Below are positions 56,333-64,000 of a DNA stretch of 64,000 nt, piece by piece. Position numbers and translations under genes: made by a program. How positions within the stretch are numbered: the first letter of the stretch is position 1; each line of letters begins with the position of its first letter. The notes below the pieces were generated by a model. The model searched no databases. It saw only the letters and a list, made by a program, of their open reading frames with translations, and had not been told where the DNA came from. The DNA comes from [Limnothrix rosea] IAM M-220 (GTDB taxonomy: Bacteria > Cyanobacteriota > Cyanobacteriia > Cyanobacteriales > MRBY01), in the NCBI RefSeq assembly GCF_001904615.1, contig NZ_MRBY01000006.1, forward strand, positions 1 through 64,000, in the 5' to 3' direction.

Positions 56333-56427
56333 GGGATCATATTCTGTACAGATAGAGAGAGCAAAATCACACATTGCGTGAAACAAAATGACAGACACCA
56401 ACGGCGCGATGGAAATAAGGCTTATTA

Positions 56428-56627
56428 ATGTGAGTTTTGCTTAAGCATGTTCGGAAGTACGACGCGGTGAATGGGAGAGCGAGAGATCGGGAGATCAGGA
56501 GATGTTTCTATGCAAACAATCCTCGCTTTCAAAAAATGCAAATTTTCGTTGCTTCCCCGTGTCTTTCCCTCTCCGTGTCTCCTTTTCTCTAAAGAATTTT
56601 GGCTACATTCTTATCCATAACTGACGT
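56428..56627. mobile_element. MITE-like element, copy 2 (200 bp)
   Basis: Nearly identical to 3253-3444 and in the same orientation; differs mainly by an 8-bp internal duplication (ATCAGGAG) and a few substitutions, including the second base of the left end. It is flanked by TTATTA on both sides (56422-56427 and 56628-56633), a likely target-site duplication. It carries no coding sequence. It sits in the 631-bp gap between the kinase gene and pip; the rest of the gap contains only the orphan terminator at 56852. Confidence 0.85.
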
Positions 56628-56851
56628 TTATTAGGAATGCAACCCACGCTAGAAATTGACACTCATCCCACCAACCCTGTAGGTATGGTGAGAGACTCTT
56701 GTTCCTTAGACCCTTGACTAGACAAAGCGAACTTTGCCCCCGTTAGACCGTCTCCATAAGCATTTTTTTTGTAGCGAATGTCACAGTAAAATGAATCGTT
56801 GTATACCTATCCGTTTTTGGTCTTTGTTAAGCAGGCGAAAGTTTGATCAAG

Positions 56852-56876
56852 CTCCTCAATGTGGGGAGTTTTTTTG
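56852..56876 (+). terminator. Orphan intrinsic terminator
   Basis: CTCCTC pairs with GGGGAG (one G-U pair) around AATGTG or similar, followed by seven T residues. The nearest upstream gene ends 520 bp away across the MITE, and pip starts 90 bp downstream. It may end a small RNA or act as an attenuator for pip. Confidence 0.65.
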
Positions 56877-56963
56877 TGGTTATTTATTGCAGTCTTGTGC
56901 GATCGCCGATATTTTCAGGCAGGATGAGCATAACGATATTGTCAAAGCAGTTCGAGAAATTTT

Positions 56964-57917
56964 ATGCGCGATTTATATCCCCCGATTCGCCCCTACAACA
57001 CTGGGATGTTAAGCGTTTCCGATATCCACACCCTCTACTTTGAAGAATCAGGCAATCCGGATGGGCAGCCAGTTATTTTTATTCACGGTGGCCCCGGTGG
57101 CGGCTGTCCTCCCATTTATCGGCAACTGTTTCACCCAGACCTATGGCGCATTATTTTATTTGATCAACGGGGCGCAGGTCGTAGTACTCCCAAAGCAGAA
57201 CTACGGGAAAATACCACTTGGGATCTCGTCGCGGATATTGAAACCATTCGGGAATATCTCGGTGTCGATAAATGGGTCGTGTTTGGCGGCAGTTGGGGCA
57301 GTACTTTATCTTTGGCCTACAGCGAAACCCATCCAGAGCGGTGTTTAGGTCTAATTTTGCGGGGGATTTTTATGCTCCGCCAAAAGGAAATCCACTGGTT
57401 TTATCAGCATGGTGCGAGCGAGATTTTTCCGGATGCCTGGGAAGAATTTTTGAAACCGATTCCCCCCGAAGAGCGTCATGATCTCGTCAGTGCTTACCAT
57501 AAACGCCTTACCAGCGGCGATCGCCACATTCGTTTAACAGCAGCAAAAGCATGGTCAGTGTGGGAAGGCAGTACGAGCAAACTTGTGCCCTCACCCAGTA
57601 GCAAAACTAGTTTTTCTCGACCAGATTTTGCCGAAGCCTTTGCAAGAATTGAATGCCACTATTTTGTCAATAAAGGATTTTTTGATAGCGAGGATCAGCT
57701 GATTAAAAATATCGACCGCATCCGGCATTTACCCTGCGTGATCGTACAAGGACGCTACGATGTCGTTTGCCCCATGACAACAGCGTGGGAGCTCCACCGT
57801 GCTTGGCCAGAAGCTGAGTTTATTCTCATCCCCACAGCTGGGCACTCTGCTTTCGAAGCTGGCATTCAGACAGAACTACTCCATGCCACAGATAAATTTG
57901 CCAAGCTCGACCGATAA
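56964..57917 (+). CDS. pip: Proline iminopeptidase
   Basis: Alpha/beta-hydrolase peptidase (family S33) that releases N-terminal proline. Key parts are MRDLYPPIRPYNTGML at the start, the oxyanion segment FIHGGPGGG, FDQRGAGRS, the nucleophile elbow GGSWGSTLSLAY (Ser ~110), the Asp in GRYDVVCP and the His in TAGHSAFE. At 317 residues the length is typical. ATG at 56964. It precedes cbiT by 60 bp and may be co-transcribed with it. Confidence 0.94.
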   Translation: MRDLYPPIRPYNTGMLSVSDIHTLYFEESGNPDGQPVIFIHGGPGGGCPPIYRQLFHPDLWRIILFDQRGAGRSTPKAELRENTTWDLVADIETIREYLGVDKWVVFGGSWGSTLSLAYSETHPERCLGLILRGIFMLRQKEIHWFYQHGASEIFPDAWEEFLKPIPPEERHDLVSAYHKRLTSGDRHIRLTAAKAWSVWEGSTSKLVPSPSSKTSFSRPDFAEAFARIECHYFVNKGFFDSEDQLIKNIDRIRHLPCVIVQGRYDVVCPMTTAWELHRAWPEAEFILIPTAGHSAFEAGIQTELLHATDKFAKLDR

Positions 57918-57977
57918 AATTTTTACGATATGGCTTGAATTCGCTAAAACCATAGGAGACATGACCTAAAAATACAG

Positions 57978-58568
57978 ATGTGGCAATACCAAACCCCCGG
58001 CATTCCCGATAAATTATTTGAGCGTTTACCGGGGATTCCCCTGACAAAACGTGAAGCTCGATTACTCATCATTTCGGCGCTGCGCATGGAACCGGAGTCT
58101 GTGCTCTGGGATATTGGGGCGGGTACGGGAACGATTTCCATTGAGATTGCGCTGCTTTGTCCTGAGGCTCAAGTGGTTTCGGTGGAGCGAGATGAAGATG
58201 TTGCGGCACTGGTGCGTACGAATAGTCAACGGTTTAAGTGCCAAAATATTTCTGTATTTGAGGGAAATGCGCCGGAGTGTTTTGCTGATATTGCCACAAA
58301 GCCTGATCGCATTTGTTTGGGAGGTGGCAAACCAATTAAGGATCTCTTGCATAAGGCTTGGTCATTTCTCCCCACGGGTGGTCGTGCGGTGGCGATGGCG
58401 ACGAATTTGGAGCAGCTTTATCAGTTGTCGGAAGGGTTTGCGGAGTTGCAGGCGCGCAATGTGGAGGTGGTGCAGGCAGCGATTAATCGTTTGGAAACCC
58501 AAGGCATGCGGCAGGTGTTTGCGGCGGTTGATCCGATGTTTATTCTCAGTGGTGAAAAGATTGATTAA
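57978..58568 (+). CDS. cbiT: Precorrin-6Y C15-methyltransferase (decarboxylating) CbiT
   Basis: Methylates C15 of the corrin precursor and decarboxylates its acetate side chain in cobalamin synthesis. A class I SAM methyltransferase with GIPLTKREARLLIISALRM at the front, the glycine-rich motif VLWDIGAGTGTISIEIA (~42), SVERDEDV and a CLGGGKPIKDLL motif in place of the usual IGGG. At 196 residues it is the stand-alone CbiT form, not the CbiE-CbiT fusion. No cobalamin riboswitch is visible upstream. Confidence 0.93.
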   Translation: MWQYQTPGIPDKLFERLPGIPLTKREARLLIISALRMEPESVLWDIGAGTGTISIEIALLCPEAQVVSVERDEDVAALVRTNSQRFKCQNISVFEGNAPECFADIATKPDRICLGGGKPIKDLLHKAWSFLPTGGRAVAMATNLEQLYQLSEGFAELQARNVEVVQAAINRLETQGMRQVFAAVDPMFILSGEKID

Positions 58569-58667
58569 TTTCAGCGTGCTAAAACGGCGATCGCCACCTG
58601 TAGCTATTGCGTGGAGAGAGGGCTTCATTTCACAATAGGATATTGAGAATTTTTCCGGTTAAACCTT

Positions 58668-60305
58668 TTGAAACGTCTACAGCTAAATTTCTGGACTCCT
58701 GTCACTCTGGCGATCGCCGCATTGATTGCGACCCCTATTTTATTTGTATTAAGCAGCGTCTTTACAGACTCAGGAGAAGTCTGGAGACACCTTGTGGAAA
58801 CGGTTTTAGGGCGGTATATCCTAAATTCTTTGTGGTTGATGCTAGGCGTTGGCTTCGGCGTAACGGTTGTGGGGGTGACGGCGGCTTGGCTAGTGACCAT
58901 GTGTCGCTTTTGGGGGAAAAGATTTTGGGAAGTGGTTCTACTTTTGCCCCTAGCAGCTCCGGCCTATTTGCTCGCCTATGTTTATACAGATTTGCTGGAT
59001 TATTACGGTTGGGTGCAGCGAACCCTCCGGGACATTTTTGGGTGGTCATCGGCACAGGACTATTGGTTTCCGGCAGTGCGGTCTCTACCCGGCGCAATCA
59101 TTATGTTAGTTTTGGTGCTTTACCCTTACGTTTATTTGTTAGCACGGGTTTCTTTTCTAGAACAATCTGCTACTACAGTCGAAGCGAGTCGAACCCTTGG
59201 ATGCACTCCTTGGCAAAGTTTTTGGGCGATCGCCTTACCTTTAGCGCGTCCGGCAGTGACAGCAGGTTTAGCTTTAGCGTTAATGGAAACCCTCAATGAT
59301 TTTGGGACAGTACAATTTTTTGGGGTCGAAACTTTTACGACGGGAATTTATCGGACATGGTTTGGCCTCGGTGAACCCCAAGCCGCAGCACAACTGGCAG
59401 CGACACTCATGATTTTTATTGCGGCTCTGCTCCTCCTCGAAAAGTGGTCGCGGCAACAGGCGAAATATTATCAAACCAGTAACAATTACTCTGCCCCAAA
59501 TTTGTACCAACTCCCACGGTGGCGATCGCTCCTCGCTAATCTTTTTTGTTTTATCCCTGTTTTTTTTGGGTTTATTTTGCCGATTGGGGTACTGCTGGAA
59601 ATGGCGTTTAATCGTCCCCAGTCAAGATTTAAGTTGCAGTTTGGGGAATTTGCCCAGCATAGTTTTGTCTTAGCCACTCTCACTGCATTCCTCGCTGTGG
59701 CGATCGCCATTATCCTCGCCTATGGTCAACGGCTCAACCAAAGTTTAGTGATACGCTTCGGTATTCGCGTCGCAGCTTTAGGCTATGCAATTCCCGGCTC
59801 AGTGATTGCAGTCGGTATCCTGATCCCCATCGGTAAACTCGATAATGCGATCGCCAACTTTTTTAAAGCACAATTTGATATTTCCACAGGGCTACTACTG
59901 AGCGGCACAGTCGTTGCCCTCATCTTTGCCTATCTCGTGCGTTTTCTGGCAGTGTCCTTTGGCGCAGTGGAAACCAGCCTCGGCAAAATCAAACCAACCC
60001 TCGACGACGCATCCCGCAGCCTTGGCTATTCCCCCATAAAAACCCTCATTCAAGTCCATACCCCCCTAATGTGGAGTGGTCTACTCACAGCCGCAATGCT
60101 CGTTTTTGTCGATGTCATGAAAGAGCTGCCAGCCACCCTCGTGATTCGCCCCTTTAATTTTGATACCCTCGCCGTAAAGGTTTACCAATATGCTTCCGAT
60201 GAAAGACTTGTGGAGGCTTCTGTCCCTGCCCTTGCCATCTTGGGTGTCGGTTTAATTCCTGTGATTTTTCTCAGTTGGCAAATTTCCCACAGCCGCACTG
60301 AATAA
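58668..60305 (+). CDS. futB: Iron(III) ABC transporter permease, FutB-like
   Basis: Inner-membrane permease of a ferric-iron importer. Its 545 residues contain about twelve hydrophobic helices and two copies of the binding-protein-dependent permease domain, each with an EAA-type loop (EASRTLGCTPWQSFWAIALP at ~165, and DDASRSLGYSPIKTLIQVHTP at ~445), the fused arrangement of FutB/SfuB. The start is TTG at 58668 (MKRLQLNF); no ATG lies near. Neither FutA nor FutC is adjacent, which is common in cyanobacteria where fut genes are dispersed. The gene symbol rests on pattern and could be another ferric permease. Confidence 0.8.
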   Translation: MKRLQLNFWTPVTLAIAALIATPILFVLSSVFTDSGEVWRHLVETVLGRYILNSLWLMLGVGFGVTVVGVTAAWLVTMCRFWGKRFWEVVLLLPLAAPAYLLAYVYTDLLDYYGWVQRTLRDIFGWSSAQDYWFPAVRSLPGAIIMLVLVLYPYVYLLARVSFLEQSATTVEASRTLGCTPWQSFWAIALPLARPAVTAGLALALMETLNDFGTVQFFGVETFTTGIYRTWFGLGEPQAAAQLAATLMIFIAALLLLEKWSRQQAKYYQTSNNYSAPNLYQLPRWRSLLANLFCFIPVFFGFILPIGVLLEMAFNRPQSRFKLQFGEFAQHSFVLATLTAFLAVAIAIILAYGQRLNQSLVIRFGIRVAALGYAIPGSVIAVGILIPIGKLDNAIANFFKAQFDISTGLLLSGTVVALIFAYLVRFLAVSFGAVETSLGKIKPTLDDASRSLGYSPIKTLIQVHTPLMWSGLLTAAMLVFVDVMKELPATLVIRPFNFDTLAVKVYQYASDERLVEASVPALAILGVGLIPVIFLSWQISHSRTE

Positions 60306-60394
60306 ATGATTTCAGTCACCTTTATAGTTCGGAATTCACCGATGATTTATTAGCTTATTATGAATGCATCATTTTGTAATTTTTTCTGCTATTT

Positions 60395-62458
60395 ATGACT
60401 AAAGAGCTATTGAACATTAAAACGGTTTGTTCTCTTTGTCATAATCTTAGCTTTGGAAAAAAACTTCCACAGGCTTTATATATTCACATTTCTGCTTTAG
60501 GAAGATTACCAAAACTTTTGAAAGACTACGAGGCGATCACCCGTTCTCTGCTCCCCGATCAAACTTTCCCCATTGTCCTAATCAAGTTCAACACCAGCGA
60601 ACCCAAAATTTCCTATCTCGATTACTCTGACTTTAACGAAGATCCTCACCCCGCTTTAAAACAGAGCATTCAAGTTAATTTAGAACTCTCCAGCCATCAA
60701 TTGCGCCATTATGGTGAAAACCCGCCAATTTTGCATCGTAAAGAAACTTTCGTTTGTCCAGATTATCCCCACTATCAAACCTTTGCCGAACTGACTGAAG
60801 CAGAAGAAAAATTAGGTTTGCTCGCCGATTCTCGTAATATTGGGCATCGGCAACAGTGGGAAGAGAAACTCCAACATTTTCGAGTCAGAATTAAAGACCA
60901 TCAACTGATCGAGATTAAAAACACTGAAGGTAAATCTCCCAAGATAGATCGCCACAAAGCTGCCATTATTCGCCGCCAGATGTCTCGTCCCGTGCGATCG
61001 CTGTTTGAGGCAAATTTAGTGCATGAGGGCATGAGCTTTTTTGACTATGGTTGTGGTCATGGTGAGGATCTCAAATTCGTTGCAGAAAAAGGGTTCACAG
61101 CTCAAGGTTGGGATCCGTTTTATCAACCCGATAATGAACTAATCGCAGCGGATATTGTGAATCTCGGCTATGTGATCAATGTGGTCGAGAAGCCAGTAGA
61201 ACGGCGGGAAGCACTGGTTAATGCTTGGGGACTGACGCAAAAAATCTTGGTGGTTTCGGCACAGGTTTTGATCGCTGATGGGGGTTATGGTCAGGTTGCC
61301 TATGGTGATGGGGTGATTACCAGTCGCAATACTTTTCAGAAATATTATGACCAAGAAGAATTAAAACTCTATATCGATCAGGTGTTGGGAGTTGATGCAG
61401 TTCCGGTGGCTTTGGGCATTTACTTTGTGTTTCGGGATGAGTCCCAAGCGGAAACATTCCGGGCTTCTCGATTTCGCTCAAGGGCAACCACACCGAGAAT
61501 TCGTCTGTCGATTAAACGGTTTGAGGATTATCAAGAACTGCTGCAACCCTTGATGAACTTTATTACGGAGCGGGGGCGATTACCAAAGAAAAATGAGTTG
61601 CCTGAAGAAGGAGATATTTGTGCTGAATTTAGAACTTTAACCCGTGCTTTTAAAGTCATTGAAGAGGCAACAGATGCAGCAGAATGGGAAAGCATTACGG
61701 AGCAAAGACGCTCTGATATTCAAATTTATTTGGCTTTGTCTAAGTTCGCAAAACGTCCGAAGTTCAGTCAGTTAAATGACACCTTAAAAACTGATATAAA
61801 AGTACTTTTTGGAACCTATAAACAGGCTTGTTTACTATCGGATATGATGCTGTTTAGTTTGGGAGATTTGCAGAATTTAGCGGATATTGCCCAACAGAGT
61901 GACATTGGGATTTGTTCCAGTAAAGCGTTATTAGTTCATATCAGTGCTCTTGAACAGCTTGATCCAATGTTGCGACTGTATGAAGGGTGTGCGAGTCGAA
62001 CAGTGGGGCGATTAGAGAATGTAAGTTTGGTGCGGTTTTACCTCCGTGAGCCGAAGATTGCTTATATTTCCTGTGACAATTTTGATAAAGATCCTCACCC
62101 CCGTTGGCAAATGGCGATGCAGATTGGTTTGCAGAATCTGAAGGTGCGTTACAAGGAATATGATTCTGATTTTGCGCCTGTTGTCCAACGCAAGGATCGC
62201 CTTGTGGGTCAGGATTATTCCCTATACGAAAAGTTTGCGAAGTTATCCCAACAGGAAGAGGATTGGGGTTTGTTTGATGATTGGTCTGAGATTCAGCTCT
62301 GGTCGGGTTGGCAAAAGGTGCTCAGGGAAACTGGGGTTGAGTTTAATGGTTCTCGGTTGCAATGGCGTAAGGATGCTAATCCCTATCAACAAAAAATTGT
62401 GAAGTCGCGGATTCGTGCGAGACAACGGCAACGACAGAAGTATAAGAAGGGTAATTAG
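60395..62458 (+). CDS. DNA phosphorothioation-associated putative methyltransferase
   Basis: I recognise the family described with dnd (DNA phosphorothioation) gene clusters as a putative methyltransferase (TIGR04096-like). The centre holds a SAM-binding motif (FFDYGCGHGEDLKFVAEKGF and GWDPF, residues ~215-245). The N-terminal region (~27-160) and C-terminal region (~511-648) are copies of the same domain: both show AL..HISAL, EPKI.Y, F..DPHP, P...RK and DY..Y..FA.L. At 687 residues it is therefore a repeat-methyltransferase-repeat protein. No dnd genes are in the window. It is followed by an MntA/HepT pair, a defence-type neighbourhood. The last residues are very basic. Confidence 0.8.
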   Translation: MTKELLNIKTVCSLCHNLSFGKKLPQALYIHISALGRLPKLLKDYEAITRSLLPDQTFPIVLIKFNTSEPKISYLDYSDFNEDPHPALKQSIQVNLELSSHQLRHYGENPPILHRKETFVCPDYPHYQTFAELTEAEEKLGLLADSRNIGHRQQWEEKLQHFRVRIKDHQLIEIKNTEGKSPKIDRHKAAIIRRQMSRPVRSLFEANLVHEGMSFFDYGCGHGEDLKFVAEKGFTAQGWDPFYQPDNELIAADIVNLGYVINVVEKPVERREALVNAWGLTQKILVVSAQVLIADGGYGQVAYGDGVITSRNTFQKYYDQEELKLYIDQVLGVDAVPVALGIYFVFRDESQAETFRASRFRSRATTPRIRLSIKRFEDYQELLQPLMNFITERGRLPKKNELPEEGDICAEFRTLTRAFKVIEEATDAAEWESITEQRRSDIQIYLALSKFAKRPKFSQLNDTLKTDIKVLFGTYKQACLLSDMMLFSLGDLQNLADIAQQSDIGICSSKALLVHISALEQLDPMLRLYEGCASRTVGRLENVSLVRFYLREPKIAYISCDNFDKDPHPRWQMAMQIGLQNLKVRYKEYDSDFAPVVQRKDRLVGQDYSLYEKFAKLSQQEEDWGLFDDWSEIQLWSGWQKVLRETGVEFNGSRLQWRKDANPYQQKIVKSRIRARQRQRQKYKKGN

Positions 62459-62521
62459 GCGATCGCCTTCCCCATAAATTCTCAGCTAGCATAACAATTA
62501 GATGATTTCACCTCAGAATTT

Positions 62522-62827
62522 GTGTACCTAACTCTGCCCATCACGATCAATCAAGAATCTCTAGAAGAATATTGTCTTCGCCATCACATTCAGCGACTAG
62601 CTGTATTTGGTTCTGCGTTGCGGGATGATTTTACGAAGGAGAGTGATTTGGATTTACTCGTCGAATTTCAAGATAGTCATACGCCGGGATGGGAAATTGT
62701 GACGATCGCCGATGAGCTAAGTACATTGTTTGGGCGCAGGGTAGATCTCAGAACATCAATGGATCTCAGCCGCTATTTTCGTCAAGAAGTCGAACAGGAG
62801 GCGATCGCCATTTATGAGCAAGATTGA
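62522..62827 (+). CDS. mntA: MntA-like nucleotidyltransferase (antitoxin)
   Basis: Minimal nucleotidyltransferase with the active-site pattern GSALRDDFTKESDLD (GS-x10-DxD), intact. In characterised MntA/HepT modules the enzyme AMPylates the HEPN toxin on its Tyr and so neutralises it. The start is GTG at 62522 (MYLTLP). It overlaps the following hepT-like gene by 14 bp, as typical. At 101 residues the length is normal. Confidence 0.88.
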   Translation: MYLTLPITINQESLEEYCLRHHIQRLAVFGSALRDDFTKESDLDLLVEFQDSHTPGWEIVTIADELSTLFGRRVDLRTSMDLSRYFRQEVEQEAIAIYEQD

Positions 62828-63164
62828 TGACCTGACGCGCTTGAAACACATCAGAGATGCTTCAGAACGCATTATCCAATTCACAGAAGGGCGCAGTCGC
62901 AGTGATTTAGATACGGATGAAATGCTTGCTTTAGCTTTGGTTCGGTTAGTTGAGATTATTGGTGAAGCGGCAAATCATATATCTCCAGATTGTCAGGGCA
63001 ATTACTCTAATATTCCTTGGCGACAAATGATCGGGATGAGAAATCGATTAGTCCATGCTTATTTTGATGTGGATTTAGATATTCTTTGGGTTGTCGTTTC
63101 TCGGAATATCCCAACTGTATTGGGTCAAATCACGACAGTCCTTGCAATGCTGGAGAATCAATAA
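62814..63164 (+). CDS. hepT: HepT-like HEPN ribonuclease toxin
   Basis: A 116-residue helical HEPN protein. The catalytic motif RNRLVHAY (R-x4-H-x-Y) at about residue 84 is intact, including the Tyr that MntA modifies. In known systems the free toxin cleaves RNA and blocks growth. A strong AGGAGG lies 14-19 bases upstream of the ATG at 62814, with a HIP1 site between them, inside the mntA coding sequence. Whether the pair defends against phage or stabilises the region cannot be told. Confidence 0.88.
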   Translation: MSKIDDLTRLKHIRDASERIIQFTEGRSRSDLDTDEMLALALVRLVEIIGEAANHISPDCQGNYSNIPWRQMIGMRNRLVHAYFDVDLDILWVVVSRNIPTVLGQITTVLAMLENQ

Positions 63165-63338
63165 AGAAATAATCGCCTTTCTCAGAAATTTTGGAGATGC
63201 TGGAGGATGTCGGCTTTGGCGATCGCCACTATTGGTGATGTGCCAGTCTGCTTCTGAGCTAGCCAATGGATAAAGTCCTGTTTCTGGTTAAATTTTTCAG
63301 GGGGCGATCGTCGTCCGTTGGGTTGTCGGTGAGGTAAC

Positions 63339-63713
63339 TTACAGATCGCGTTGCAAGGCTACAAACTGTTGGTAAGTGACAATTTTGGTCATTTCAATTT
63401 CTTTCAGAACAAGTAGATCTTGATCTCCTGTGATCAAAAAATCGGCTTTTGGATCTCGGCATAGCTTCACTTGTGATGTGGGTTCAATGATTTCGCTGAT
63501 ACTTTTTAGAAAACTCAAGAGGGTCTCAACATTGGCTTGAGAAAAGTATTTTTGGAGTTTGGGTCTCTGGGTAACGGCAGTAAGTTCTTCTAAAAGTGCG
63601 GCTGAGAAAATCGGGGTGTTCTCAGCTTGAATCAATAGGTCTTTGAGGGACTGTGAGTTTTTACCAATGAGAAAACTAATCCACAGGTTTGTGTCGATGA
63701 TGACTCTAGCCAT
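63339..63713 (-). CDS. PIN-domain toxin of a toxin-antitoxin pair, probably internally deleted
   Basis: Family of putative PIN ribonuclease toxins (COG1569 type). The first active-site Asp is in RVIIDTNLWISFL and the second acidic position in ALLEELTAV. The third site normally reads as CRDPKDN followed by about ten residues and then KADFLITGD; here CRDPK runs directly into ADFLITGDQDLLVL, so ~11-12 residues appear missing without loss of frame. It may be inactive. I choose ATG at 63713, which overlaps the antitoxin gene by 8 bp; the longer start adds unconserved residues. Confidence 0.8.
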   Translation of the reverse strand: MARVIIDTNLWISFLIGKNSQSLKDLLIQAENTPIFSAALLEELTAVTQRPKLQKYFSQANVETLLSFLKSISEIIEPTSQVKLCRDPKADFLITGDQDLLVLKEIEMTKIVTYQQFVALQRDL

Positions 63714-63930
63714 GATGGTAGTTGGTAGCACGCACGGCTTCAACTTCGGCGGTGATCTCTTCTAGGGTCAGTTCATCGGTTTGAAATGCAGCCATTAGGT
63801 TTTCGAGTTGCTGGGTGCGGCGTTCTGTTTCGAGTTCTTGTCTGATTTGTTCTTTTTCCGTGGCGGGTAGTTGGCGGACAAGGGAGAGAATTTGCTCGAA
63901 GGTGAGGGGCAATTGATAGAGGCTCTGCAT
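63706..63930 (-). CDS. Antitoxin partner of the PIN toxin
   Basis: A 74-residue, Glu/Gln-rich helical protein (LTFEQILSLVRQLPATEKEQ; LETERRTQQLENLMAAF). Its size, its position just upstream of the PIN gene with an 8-bp overlap, and a helical N-terminus typical of small cyanobacterial antitoxins that precede PIN proteins support the call. The C-terminus should wrap the toxin. DNA-binding function is not evident from motifs. ATG at 63930. Confidence 0.75.
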   Translation of the reverse strand: MQSLYQLPLTFEQILSLVRQLPATEKEQIRQELETERRTQQLENLMAAFQTDELTLEEITAEVEAVRATNYHHG

Positions 63931-64000
63931 TGTCTATCCTGCGGAAAGTTTTACTGCTTCCATCATAGGTGAGGGATTTGGAAGTTGTCTCTCATCTACC

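Noticed and set aside
56852-56876. Orphan hairpin as the Yfr1 small RNA
   Set aside because: CTCCTCA is shared with Yfr1's core, but here it is paired in a terminator stem and the flanking CACAC is absent.

Overview
The window is chromosomal DNA of a cyanobacterium. Direct evidence is a set of genes found together only in oxygenic phototrophs or their close kin: light-dependent protochlorophyllide oxidoreductase (por), the carotenoid hydroxylase CrtR, a class C flavodiiron protein of the Flv1 type, a CCB1-like cytochrome b6f assembly factor, SipA and several cyanobacteria-only families (DUF3155, alr0857-like). The HIP1 octamer GCGATCGC occurs about once per kilobase throughout, inside and outside genes, which is the hallmark of many cyanobacterial chromosomes. 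Moderate G+C and gene content fit a unicellular or thin filamentous lineage such as the Picosynechococcus / Leptolyngbya PCC 7376 group, but the species is an inference.

Layout. 1-9 kb: polysaccharide deacetylase, a membrane protein, an MshEN-like protein, a 192-bp MITE-like element, a pentapeptide-repeat protein, sbcC and a GAF histidine kinase. 9-16 kb: DUF3155, CCB1-like gene, a NarL regulator, a receiver-GAF-PP2C phosphatase with an RsbW-like kinase and queG, then tsf and rpsB with a structured leader. 16-25 kb: M41-like peptidase, mobA, a MacB-type ABC ATPase, a coiled-coil protein, sufE, a Ser-rich protein, an Mrp ATPase, crtR, a GST and ssb. 25-34 kb: flv1, trm1, an M16 homologue without its zinc motif, a 1-kb gap, an ABC exporter interrupted by an in-frame TGA, trpF and an alr0857-like gene. 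34-43 kb: two small divergent genes, an alpha/beta hydrolase, sipA, slt, a small membrane protein gene broken by one extra base in a HIP1 site, por, a stomatin and rnc. 43-50 kb: a four-gene signalling operon on the minus strand (histidine kinase, receiver-EAL phosphodiesterase, PhnD-like lipoprotein, hybrid kinase with HPt). 50-64 kb: MOSC, TerB/Mo-nitrogenase-C-domain, DUF427 and lectin-domain proteins, another large kinase, the second MITE copy, prolyl iminopeptidase, cbiT, a FutB-like iron permease, and at the right end a putative phosphorothioation-associated methyltransferase followed by an MntA/HepT pair and an antitoxin/PIN pair.

Most of the window is ordinary housekeeping and photosynthesis-related DNA. 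The accessory signals are: two copies of a non-autonomous element with terminal inverted repeats and target duplications; two single-lesion broken genes; a PIN toxin that looks internally deleted; a sensory operon with a solute-binding lipoprotein encoded directly before a hybrid kinase; and the right-end defence-like cluster, whose methyltransferase carries the same domain at both ends. The last may continue beyond the window. No tRNA, rRNA, CRISPR array or intact transposase was seen.
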